Origin: Desulfosarcina alkanivorans
GTDB lineage: Bacteria > Desulfobacterota > Desulfobacteria > Desulfobacterales > Desulfosarcinaceae
Direction of reading: 5' to 3'
Length of the DNA stretch: 64,000 nt
NCBI RefSeq assembly: GCF_009688945.1
Contig: NZ_AP021874.1
Coordinates: 3,534,001 to 3,598,000 of the forward strand
Positions 52,020 through 59,992 of the stretch are shown in pieces; the stretch's first letter is position 1; each line of letters begins with the position of its first letter. A program made the translations under genes and the position numbers. The notes under the pieces were generated by a model, which saw only the letters and a list, made by a program, of their open reading frames with translations, was not told the DNA's origin and did no database searches.

Positions 52020-52781
52020 CTATAACCATACCGCCCAGTCGCCGTAATCGAATGTTCCGCTCCCATGATGCAATTTACCCTCAGCGTTCAATTGCCGAAA
52101 GGCATCACGCATTCTGCTCAGAATTTCAGGCTGAATATCCAGAGTGTGATGTGCCGGGAACACGTGTTTCACCGGTAGCGCCGAGACCTGCTCAAGGGAT
52201 TTGAGGTACGCCTCTGGATCAGTTGACGGGAAATAGGCAAACAAGGTGTCTTTATAAACCAGATCACCGGTAAAAAGATACCCGCGCTCCCTTTCCCAAA
52301 AACACATATGTCCCGGCGAATGGCCGGGTGTATGTACGATCTGGATAAGGCGGTCTCCAATATCAATGATGTCATGGTCCTTCAGAACCCTTGTCGGATT
52401 GCCCTGAAAGAAGACATAGTTGTTTACGTCATACCCTTCAGGCAAGTCACAACGGTCAACGACCATGCCTTTGATCTGCTCAATTGTCAGCGGGAATTCT
52501 CCGGCAAGCCAGTTGATCTCGGCTTCATGAGCGTAAAAGTCCGGGAAAAATCCATGACCGCCAATATGGTCCCAGTGAATGTGTGTGGCGACAGCGGTAA
52601 CCGGTTTGTCCGTCAGCCTGATGACTTCATCATGGATGTTACAGATGCCAAGCCCGGTATCGATCAGCAGGCTGCGTTCAGAGCCATTCAGGAGATAACT
52701 ATGGGTTTCCTCCCAGTGGCGGTATTCGCTTATGATATAACTTCCCCTGTCAATTTGATCTATCGTAAACCAATCGTTCAT
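52020..52781 (-). CDS. Metallo-beta-lactamase-fold hydrolase
   Basis: 253 aa. THIHWDHIGGHGFF carries H-x-H-x-D-H, then HTPGHSPGHMCF, FTGDLVYKD and FPAHHTLD: a two-metal site. Hydrolase of thioesters, lactones or a similar bond; substrate unknown. No signal peptide. It sits between two copies of the structured repeat, like a cassette. Confidence 0.88.
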   Translation of the reverse strand: MNDWFTIDQIDRGSYIISEYRHWEETHSYLLNGSERSLLIDTGLGICNIHDEVIRLTDKPVTAVATHIHWDHIGGHGFFPDFYAHEAEINWLAGEFPLTIEQIKGMVVDRCDLPEGYDVNNYVFFQGNPTRVLKDHDIIDIGDRLIQIVHTPGHSPGHMCFWERERGYLFTGDLVYKDTLFAYFPSTDPEAYLKSLEQVSALPVKHVFPAHHTLDIQPEILSRMRDAFRQLNAEGKLHHGSGTFDYGDWAVWL

Positions 52782-53386
52782 TTATTTTCTGATTCTTATT
52801 TTGGCGTACCGTAGCGTCGTTCCTGGCCGTTCAGGAAAATGATAAAAACCGCCATCCATATTACTAAATTCCGGACTTTTACCGGATGATTCCTTAACCG
52901 CTCTTTTCGACCCCGGCCAAAATCGATTGAGCCCGCGGCGAATCCACTCACCCCTTCGTCACGGGCCGAGCATCGCAGCCATCGGCGGATCTTGGGTCTG
53001 TGGCTGTCTGAGCGCAGCGAGTTCCACAGACCCCGCCGATGGTGAGAAGCGCAAGGAGCAACCCGTGACGCGGGCGGATTCTTTTGTTTCGTTTTCTTGG
53101 CCGTTCAAGAAAATGAAAAAACCGCCAACCACCAGCCATATGCCCAGTTTCGAGTCCACTTCTCATCCCACCATAAAACGAGATACAGGAAAGCTACCTC
53201 CGTCAAATAAAATCCTATAATGCTCTTTTTGCCCTCAAAAACATCAATATAGCCCTGTTTTTCGGGATCATTTTAAGCGTATACAAAGGTATTCCTATCC
53301 GTTAGCTTGGCCCGTCCCCGTTTTGCGACGAAGGAGCGACGCTTTTTGATGTCCGAGTGGATGTGATTGTTCGATGCATTTTCAAT
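52782..53386. other. 605-bp intergenic region holding repeat copy B
   Basis: Besides repeat copy B it holds a 34-bp right-end fragment of the same family at about 52825-52860. No gene seen. Confidence 0.5.
52920..53122. repeat. Structured dispersed repeat, copy B
   Basis: 203 bp. The 114-nt core (52957-53070) has a 9-bp closing stem (CGTCACGGG/CCCGTGACG), a 10-bp stem (52979-52988 with 53033-53042), a 5-nt bulge, and a perfect 9-10-bp stem (GGGTCTGTGG with CCACAGACCC) with a 20-nt loop. Confidence 0.85.
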
Positions 53387-55948
53387 TCAGACTGCCCGCT
53401 TCGCGTATTCTTCACGCCAATCTTTCAGTGAAATCATGTCGGTCAGAATATCGTCTGGCTTCGGCAATTCCACGGGTGATTCTTCTGGCTGTGAGTGTTC
53501 AAACCCAGAGTATTTTGTCATGAGTGAATCAAGGAGATTGCAATCCGCGCCCCTCAATTTGGATAGATCCTTGAGCTTCAACGTATGGACTGGACGCTGA
53601 AATCGTTGAACCACCCCGCAGAGCAGGTCATTTTCAATAGAGCGCTCCACCAATGTCCTGAAATCGCTGCATATAGACTTTAGCAAGATTTCAGCAAGTT
53701 CGAAGTCTCCGTTTTCACGCGCTTTCTTTGCGTCCTGGTACCGTTGATTCATGAGCGTGTTCAGGGCGGTTTTGATGTCACTTTGTGAAAGTGGAATGGG
53801 AGCTGGCTCTCCGGTACCCCAGTCAGCAGAGCGGACGCTAACCACATCAGGCTTTATTGACTTCTTTTCAGCAAAATGCCTGACAGTTCCCAGTAAAGAG
53901 AGGCGGTGAGTGAAGACAATGATCTGCTTTTCCCGAGACAACTCGATCAGCCTTTGAACCACGGCCTCTTCATAGCTTTGGTCAAGCGAGGATATCGGAT
54001 CGTCGAAGACAAACGGGGCATGGTTGCCCTTGCCTGTCACGTCGGCCAAAAATGCCGCAATGGAAACGATTCGATTTTCACCCTCGCTCAGGACATCGTT
54101 GAGGCCACTCTGAGAGGCACCTCGAAGCTGGAGCTTATGAAGGACCCGGCCTTTGGAGACTTTTGTTTTCACCAACTCAACCTTCACTTGAGACGCGCCG
54201 AAGGCCTTGATCTCTGTATTGAATCTCTGCACGAACTCATCAGTAATCAATACTTCTGCCAGTTCTCCCTTTTTCTGGGAAATGGCTTTGGTGTTGGTCG
54301 TCTTCTTGGCTTTCTGGATTTGGTTCAGCAGCTTCAATCTGCTGACTTCTTCATCAATGGCAACTCGGTGTTCAGACAACCACTTTCTGGTCTGTAGGCT
54401 GTTCAGCTTTTTTTTGATCTCCTCTCGGTTATCGCTTTTGGCGTCTTCGTCATATTTTGCCGCGAGTTCATCAAGGCTCTTGGAATGAGCATTAGCTTTT
54501 TCAATCCATTTCGGTGAGAGCAGAGGATCGGGAATAGCTTCTTCGGAATCGATCTCAGGGAGTTGGTCTTTCCTGGCCTGCAGTTGAGCAAAGAATTCCG
54601 TTACTCGGCTGGCAAATTCATCCTGTGGAATGCTTGTCGCATCGATACGTGCCTTAAGCGTCTCCGATGTCGGTAACGCTTCGATAGTTTGACTGACAGT
54701 CTCATATTCCTTGGTTGCATCCGATGCGGCTTTTTGCATTTCACCCTTCACGAAATTTTCGAAGGATATCAATCGCTCCTTGGCCTCCTGGGTCAAGGTC
54801 TGATGGCACAGGACACAACGGGAACCGTCAGAAACATTTGGGTACTCAGTTTCTTTGTAGGCAGTCGATACAGAGTAGTTCCTGGCTGCTTCCCAAAGCG
54901 CTTTCCAGATATCAGACCCGATGCCTTCAAGCTCGCTGCCGGAGAACACCTTATTCGCTGAGGCATCTGCAGCTGTCTTCTTGAGAATCGACTTCTTTTT
55001 GGCAGCAATGATCCTCCGGATATTCTCGTCCGATAATTGCTCCAGATATTTTTGGGCATCCTGGACCAGAGTGTCGATATGTTGCTTCTGCTTTCTGAGT
55101 TGCTTTGCTTTTTCCGCTGGTGCCTGTTCGGCGAGGCGCTGCAGTAGCGTTTGTATCTCGGACTCATCACTGCTGCTAAATATGCAATGCTTGTCGATGC
55201 CCTTGGCAGTGGTCTTGTAACTGATGGATTCATACCAGATGCCTTCTGGAGTTACTTTCTTGTCAGCCGGCATATTCGGTTTTTTGGATGGGTGCCGGTT
55301 GGCCTCGGCGTCTAACGCCGAGGCAACCTTTTCACATGCAAGGATAAGCGAACTGAAAAACAATAAAACAGGCGGCTCGTAGCTCACCTCGTCCTCGCTG
55401 CTGACAAAGACCTTGCCAAACGAGGTGTCGTAAATATCAACGTTATTGAGCTCATCGCAGATACCTTGTCCTGACCACGTATGACTCTTCACGATGCCGT
55501 CCTGCTCAAACGAAATGCAGGCCTTCTGTACGGCGGAACCGGGCTTATAAACATTACAGTGCAGGGTAGCCATCTCGCGGGCACCACATACATGCTTGAG
55601 GAGTCTGACGTAACCGGATTTACCTGACCCGTTGTTGCCATAAACAATCGTGATATTGCCTTTACCAAACACAAGTGGTTTTTTCGGAGAAAGGGCGTTT
55701 ACTCCTTCAATATCACTGATTGAACACAAACGTAAGTTACCTGCAGTGCCCGGGGAGAATGCGGACGCGGGAATGGAACAAGATGTTTTCGATAACTTGC
55801 CGGCAGCGTCCTGTTGGCAGAGGGTTGTAAGCTCAGAGATGTCTTTTACAGTAAACTCAGACTGCTGAAGTAGCCGCGTTGCTGCGATCTGGAGCCACTG
55901 AGGACGCTCAGAAAACCATTTGGACAAATATTCCATTCTATTGGACAT
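53387..55948 (-). CDS. RloC-like zinc-hook AAA ATPase, candidate anticodon nuclease
   Basis: 853 aa. Walker A GNNGSGKS at about 104-111, long coiled coils (about 265-310 and 480-560) around a CVLC zinc hook (Cys 378 and 381), ABC signature LSEGENRIVSIAAF and Walker B FVFDDPISSLD. The C-terminal part after residue 730 has FRTLVERSIEN (R-x3-E) and KYSGFEHS, reminiscent of HEPN-type tRNase domains of PrrC/RloC; that match is weak. Rad50-like ATPase with zinc hook is secure; nuclease activity is inference. It would be an abortive-infection anti-phage protein. It is next to an IS110 element. Confidence 0.78.
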   Translation of the reverse strand: MSNRMEYLSKWFSERPQWLQIAATRLLQQSEFTVKDISELTTLCQQDAAGKLSKTSCSIPASAFSPGTAGNLRLCSISDIEGVNALSPKKPLVFGKGNITIVYGNNGSGKSGYVRLLKHVCGAREMATLHCNVYKPGSAVQKACISFEQDGIVKSHTWSGQGICDELNNVDIYDTSFGKVFVSSEDEVSYEPPVLLFFSSLILACEKVASALDAEANRHPSKKPNMPADKKVTPEGIWYESISYKTTAKGIDKHCIFSSSDESEIQTLLQRLAEQAPAEKAKQLRKQKQHIDTLVQDAQKYLEQLSDENIRRIIAAKKKSILKKTAADASANKVFSGSELEGIGSDIWKALWEAARNYSVSTAYKETEYPNVSDGSRCVLCHQTLTQEAKERLISFENFVKGEMQKAASDATKEYETVSQTIEALPTSETLKARIDATSIPQDEFASRVTEFFAQLQARKDQLPEIDSEEAIPDPLLSPKWIEKANAHSKSLDELAAKYDEDAKSDNREEIKKKLNSLQTRKWLSEHRVAIDEEVSRLKLLNQIQKAKKTTNTKAISQKKGELAEVLITDEFVQRFNTEIKAFGASQVKVELVKTKVSKGRVLHKLQLRGASQSGLNDVLSEGENRIVSIAAFLADVTGKGNHAPFVFDDPISSLDQSYEEAVVQRLIELSREKQIIVFTHRLSLLGTVRHFAEKKSIKPDVVSVRSADWGTGEPAPIPLSQSDIKTALNTLMNQRYQDAKKARENGDFELAEILLKSICSDFRTLVERSIENDLLCGVVQRFQRPVHTLKLKDLSKLRGADCNLLDSLMTKYSGFEHSQPEESPVELPKPDDILTDMISLKDWREEYAKRAV

Positions 55949-56003
55949 ATGCCAGTCTATCCCTTCGTATGAGTTCCTTCATTTTGATCACAACGTTTAA
56001 ACT

Positions 56004-56156
56004 CAGCCGACGCTTTAGCGGTCGGCTGGAGTGCTTTGATACTAGTTATGGCCTCCCAAAGAAACGGGGCTGTCGTGTAAACCCATCATCATATTTCCTG
56101 TTCTCCGACGAGCTTTTTAATACCCCATTCTCGAACAGAAAACATGATGATGGGTT
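56004..56156 (+). ncRNA. Candidate bridge RNA or leader, left of transposase
   Basis: Two stems: CAGCCGAC/GTCGGCTG (56004-56028) and a long hairpin with a perfect 13-bp base (56080-56092 with 56144-56156) plus an inner CTGTTC/GAACAG (56098-56103, 56133-56138) and an internal loop. In IS110-group elements the bridge RNA lies in this position. Confidence 0.45.
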
Positions 56157-56229
56157 GCCCCCTTTCACTTGCAACGGTAAACTTTTGTTACCCCTAACAA
56201 ATACTTACCCAAGCAAAAGGAGGCACATC

Positions 56230-57273
56230 ATGAAATTTTACAACCGACAGCACAAGTATTACTGCGGTGTCGATCTGCATGCCAGGAAAATGTATGTCTG
56301 CATCCTCGACCATAAAGGAAAAATTGTTGTTCACCTGAATATCAAAACCGACCCGGAACTCTTTTTCGAACTGGTGTTCCCGTTTATCGAAGACGTTGTT
56401 GTCGGTGTTGAATGTGTCTTCTGCTGGTACTGGCTGGCCGATCTGTGCGCCGATCACAAAATCGATTTCGTCCTTGGACACGCATTATACATGAAAGCCA
56501 TCCACGGCGGCAAAACCAAAAACGATAAAATCGATTCTTACAAACTCGCCATGTTACTCAAAGGCGGCAATTTTCCCACCGCTTATCCCTATCCGGCCAA
56601 GTGGCGGGCAACACGGGATCTGCTGCGCCGGCGCATGTATCTGTCGAGACGATGCAGCGAACTGGTAGCCCATATTAACAACACCAATACCCAGTACAAC
56701 CTGCCGGCGTTCAGGAAAAAATTGTCACGCAAATACAACCATGGCGGTGTCGCCGAAAGGTTTGAAGACCCGGCTGTCAGAAAGAGCATCGAAGTCGACT
56801 TGGCCATGATCGATGCCATGAATCAGATTCTTAAAAAGCTTGAATGGCATATCGAAAAAACCGCCCGCCAGCATGATTACCACACTTTATATCTGCTGCG
56901 CTCAATCCCCGGTGTCGGGCAGATCCTGGCCCTGGTAATCCTGTACGAGGTCCATGATGTCAGGCGGTTTCCCAGGGTACAGGATTTCTCATCCTATGCC
57001 AGGCTGATCCGGCCGGTAAAAGAGTCCGACGGCAAGTGGGCCGGGCACAGCAACAAGAAGATCGGCAACCACCATCTCAAATGGGCGATCAAGGAAGCCG
57101 CGATCCTCATGCTCAGGGATTCATCCCAGGCAAAGTATTTCGTTTCCAAACTGGAACACAAATACAATAAAGGCAAGGCTCTGGGAATCTTCACCCACAA
57201 GCTGGGCCGGGCCATTTACTTTATGCTCAAAAACAAGGAGGCGTTCAACATGAAACGATTCTTCGATCAATAG
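56230..57273 (+). CDS. IS110-family transposase
   Basis: 347 aa from ATG 56230 (AAAGGAGG upstream). N-terminal DEDD nuclease part: YYCGVDLHARKMYVC, VGVECVFCWYWLADL, NDKIDSYKLAMLL. C-terminal Transposase_20 part: LLRSIPGVGQILALVILYEV, FSSYARLIRPVKESDGKW, HLKWAIKEAAILMLRD with the catalytic Ser region near AGHSNKK. RNA-guided recombinase by family; intact and probably active. Confidence 0.95.
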   Translation: MKFYNRQHKYYCGVDLHARKMYVCILDHKGKIVVHLNIKTDPELFFELVFPFIEDVVVGVECVFCWYWLADLCADHKIDFVLGHALYMKAIHGGKTKNDKIDSYKLAMLLKGGNFPTAYPYPAKWRATRDLLRRRMYLSRRCSELVAHINNTNTQYNLPAFRKKLSRKYNHGGVAERFEDPAVRKSIEVDLAMIDAMNQILKKLEWHIEKTARQHDYHTLYLLRSIPGVGQILALVILYEVHDVRRFPRVQDFSSYARLIRPVKESDGKWAGHSNKKIGNHHLKWAIKEAAILMLRDSSQAKYFVSKLEHKYNKGKALGIFTHKLGRAIYFMLKNKEAFNMKRFFDQ

Positions 57274-57805
57274 ATGTGGAACCGGAAGGTGTCAACTTAT
57301 CGCATAACTGAGATCAAACGGGCGGATCTGAGTCTCTCGATTTAAGACATGCAGCCCGACTGCGAAAAAAGAGTGGACCCGATGCCCGAAGCTCAATGCT
57401 TTGATTGGCGGCACCTTTCGGTTCCATCCACGCATACGGATAGCTTGACCGGTGGTGATCGTGTTCTGCCCCTTATCCGAGTGACACCCTAACTGGACGT
57501 CCGCCCGTCGGACGAGCCGATACCTTTGACTGCGCCGGAATAAGGGAATCGAAATATATTCTGAAGCCGCCTTAAGGTGGCACGCTGATTGTCAAAGAAC
57601 CATCTGGCAAATCAGTCAATCCTGATAGATGTTTGGTGCAGACGCGTTATCCAAACGCGCTGACGCTCGCGACCGAAGACGCAAGCCGGAACCAACGAAT
57701 TGCTTGTCAAGGGATCCGAGAAAAGAGACGGAAGAGGTTCGCTTAGAAATTGATTATTCCGATCCATGGGAGAAGTTTTTTCCTTGACAACCGGAGGCCA
57801 TATAG
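57274..57805. other. 532-bp non-coding region after the transposase
   Basis: Holds the inverted repeat above, a GTCCG/CGGAC hairpin near 57500, and possibly the right end of the IS. No ORF with a ribosome site was seen before 57806. Confidence 0.5.
57278..57425 (+). ncRNA. Candidate structured RNA, right of transposase
   Basis: GGAACCGGAAGGTG (57278-57291) pairs with CACCTTTCGGTTCC (57412-57425), one G-U wobble, enclosing about 120 nt. It begins 4 nt after the transposase stop; in IS1111-type elements the bridge RNA is on this side. Confidence 0.45.
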
Positions 57806-57886
57806 ATGTTATGTGTATTATTCTTTTTCATACTATTTTTTATATGGCTGTTTACGGCCAAAAGCGCACGTTCATGGAACAACTAA
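57806..57886 (+). CDS. 26-aa hydrophobic peptide
   Basis: ATG 57806 has GGAGG 8 nt upstream. The peptide begins MLCVLFFFILFFIWLF and ends in a basic polar tail: one membrane helix. It resembles type I toxin peptides in size and make-up only. A TTGACA at 57784 overlaps the ribosome site, so it cannot be this gene's -35. Convergent with the DUF4238 gene, 6 bp away. Confidence 0.45.
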   Translation: MLCVLFFFILFFIWLFTAKSARSWNN

Positions 57887-57892
57887 ATTCAT

Positions 57893-58753
57893 TCATATTG
57901 CGTTTTTTTGGGCAAGTCGATTTTCGATGAATCGTCGTGGTGATTCATTGGGCGCATAGATGCGTACCCGAGTTTGATTAACTGAAGATTCATTTAAACG
58001 CACGGCCAAATCTCTTGGACGCTGGTTTCGCATTACCTTGGCCACTTCGTCACTTCGGGTTGCCATAAACGCTTTTCGTGGGTGAATTGGTAACGCAATA
58101 ACACAATTAGGATCATCTATACCGTGAACGAATATACAAGGATGATCTGATAGTAATAGGTCATATGGAGCTTTGCTAAAATCCCAAAGCCACCATTTCA
58201 TCTTAAGAATCTTGGTGCATATTTCTGGGTTATCTACTAACTTATGAAAGAATGATAATCCAAAGTTTTCAATGAGTCCCGGATATTGTTCCTTTGTCCA
58301 TTCTTCAAGTGTTGGAGCATCTTCAGGAGCTGCAAGCTCCTCATATTCCTCTGGTTGATCATTCAAAGTAGCTTTGAGGTGTTGGGCCGATTCGCGCTTA
58401 AGCATTTCCACAATGTCGGGCTGACGGAGCCGCAACGACATTAAGAATCGCGCCCAATCCATTCTATCTTCGATCGTAAGAGACTTTAGACCATCTTTTT
58501 CTAGTTTGTTCCGTATACGCGCAGCATTATTGTCGATAATGCTAAGAAAGTGTTTTTCGACTGCCTGCTTCTCCATGCCTGCAACCTTTTCCTGGGTGAG
58601 TGCGTATAAGTCGTGATCGAATCCAGTGTACTTCGGTGTGTGCGGCTTTGATGGAATGCCTTGTATGTCTATCCGAAAAACCATCAGTTTTCCGTTAGGC
58701 GAATTTTCAGCCCATGGCTTTTGGAGAAACTCAGGTACGTAATGATGGCGCAT
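57893..58753 (-). CDS. DUF4238 protein
   Basis: 286 aa starting MRHHYVPEFLQKPWA, the hallmark of DUF4238, followed by FDHDLYALTQEK and a C-terminal FHKLVDNPEICTKILKMKWW, SDHPCIFVHG. Members occur scattered in accessory regions and their function is unknown. AT-rich compared with the chromosome, so probably acquired. Confidence 0.85.
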   Translation of the reverse strand: MRHHYVPEFLQKPWAENSPNGKLMVFRIDIQGIPSKPHTPKYTGFDHDLYALTQEKVAGMEKQAVEKHFLSIIDNNAARIRNKLEKDGLKSLTIEDRMDWARFLMSLRLRQPDIVEMLKRESAQHLKATLNDQPEEYEELAAPEDAPTLEEWTKEQYPGLIENFGLSFFHKLVDNPEICTKILKMKWWLWDFSKAPYDLLLSDHPCIFVHGIDDPNCVIALPIHPRKAFMATRSDEVAKVMRNQRPRDLAVRLNESSVNQTRVRIYAPNESPRRFIENRLAQKNAI

Positions 58754-58840
58754 TCAATGCCTACTTAATCAATTTACTCAACATACACTAAGGGGCAAAA
58801 CCTTTCATTTCTAAAACACATAATATGGTTTAGACTGCCC

Positions 58841-59038
58841 AATAGACGCCTTATTTTACGTCTATTTAGCAGACGAAATCGTATTATGCATCAAATCAGT
58901 TGCATAATACCCGTGTATAACGGTTTATACGACTGATCAGTCGTATAATAATTTGACTATTATTAATGGGTGGCCCATTAAAATGGGCGGACCCACCTTG
59001 ATCTTTAAGCGCATTCCATGAGCTTCTAGGAATGCGCT
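58841..59038. repeat. Cluster of consecutive perfect palindromes
   Basis: In order: AATAGACG/CGTCTATT (58841-58866); GTATTATGCA/TGCATAATAC (58881-58910); GTATAA/TTATAC (58915-58930); a 24-bp perfect palindrome with half TTATACGACTGA (58925-58948); TAATAAT/ATTATTA (58946-58965); GCCCATT/AATGGGC (58973-58988); AGCGCATTCC/GGAATGCGCT (59008-59038). Confidence 0.8.
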
Positions 59039-59321
59039 AATTAAAACAGGTGCCGTCTTTCAATAGCAGCTGAAGCTACGATATAAATCGAAAAAACTTT
59101 GCGCTGTCTGGTCAGACATTAATGGCAGGAACCCGGCGGAGCGGCAGCGCAAAAAATGCGGTTGATGCCATTGCCATTCTTTAGAACTTGAGAAGAGAAA
59201 ACCCAATTTATTACGGGCACAAATATTTAAGATCAAATATGAGCATAAGTCAACAAAAACACAAAGGATCACCCTAGGTAACCCCATTTGGAAATTTGAC
59301 GATTTGAATAATGATTTTACC

Positions 59322-59434
59322 CCCCTCACCCTGCCCCTCTCCCCCAGGGGGGCGAGGGAACCCTGCCAGCACCGACGTTCATCCAAGGGGACGGATTCCA
59401 GACCGCGACGCCCTCGCCCCTGGAGGGGTGAGGG
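59322..59434. repeat. Imperfect palindromic repeat, CCCCTCACCC family
   Basis: Begins CCCCTCACCCTGCCCCTCTC and ends CCCCTGGAGGGGTGAGGG, a common REP-like intergenic element. Confidence 0.6.
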
Positions 59435-59992
59435 CCATGATTAAAAAGAGATCTGCAGACACTTTCTCCAAATGCGATTCCCCTGTTGCGAAAACAATTC
59501 AGACTTGCATCCACACGGCAGCGGCGTTACCATGAGTCTGTCGTATCGTGCTGAACGCCCCGGGAATGGCGAACCATGCCGATTCACACCGGCCAACCAT
59601 CGTGGGGATGGCGCCGGGCCGTGGGTTCTTTTGACGATCAAAGAATAATCTTCGCGCCTGTAACCGGAAGGTGGTATCGGGCTCTAACAGGGTAGTGAAA
59701 AGCCTTTGCGTCTGCCCATAGGGCGCTGGAATTCGGTTCAAAATACTCATTTAGCAACGATGAAAGATTCGTGAACGATTTGAAATCGTTCCTGTTTTTG
59801 TCGTCCCCGCGAAGGCGAGGATCCAGTATTTACAGTCACTTATAGATTACCGCCGCCGCGGGAATGACATGTCTGGTAACTTTTTGGGAAACTGTCATTA
59901 TTGGATGCTCTGCGGTTCGCTTTTACATCTGCATTTCAGGTCAGGTTCGCTGCAGCGCGTTACCTGACAACTTGAAAGTGAGGAATCAGGAA

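Larger units (their letters stand above)
56004..57425 (+). mobile_element. IS110-family insertion sequence (ends uncertain)
   Basis: A DEDD transposase at 56230-57273 with about 230 bp of folded non-coding DNA upstream and at least 150 bp downstream. IS110 elements lack inverted ends, so limits are given by the outermost hairpins only. Right of the RloC-like gene promoter. Confidence 0.5.
58754..59992. other. 1.24-kb non-coding region with repeats and palindromes
   Basis: No gene seen on either strand. It contains the palindrome cluster (58841-59038), an imperfect palindromic repeat (59322-59434), a 19-bp palindrome GAACGATTT-G-AAATCGTTC at 59773-59791 followed by a CCCCGCGAAGGCGAGG motif typical of dispersed repeats in this group, and the promoter region of the efflux operon. 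Confidence 0.6.

Noticed and set aside
51795..53122. Integron attC sites flanking a cassette
   Set aside because: The repeats fold, but I find no GTTRRRY/RYYYAAC core sites and no integrase.
51780..53170. Small ORFs reading through the structured repeats (for example 68-97 codons)
   Set aside because: They exist only because the repeat lacks stops; the same peptides recur wherever the repeat occurs and the conserved signal is base pairing.
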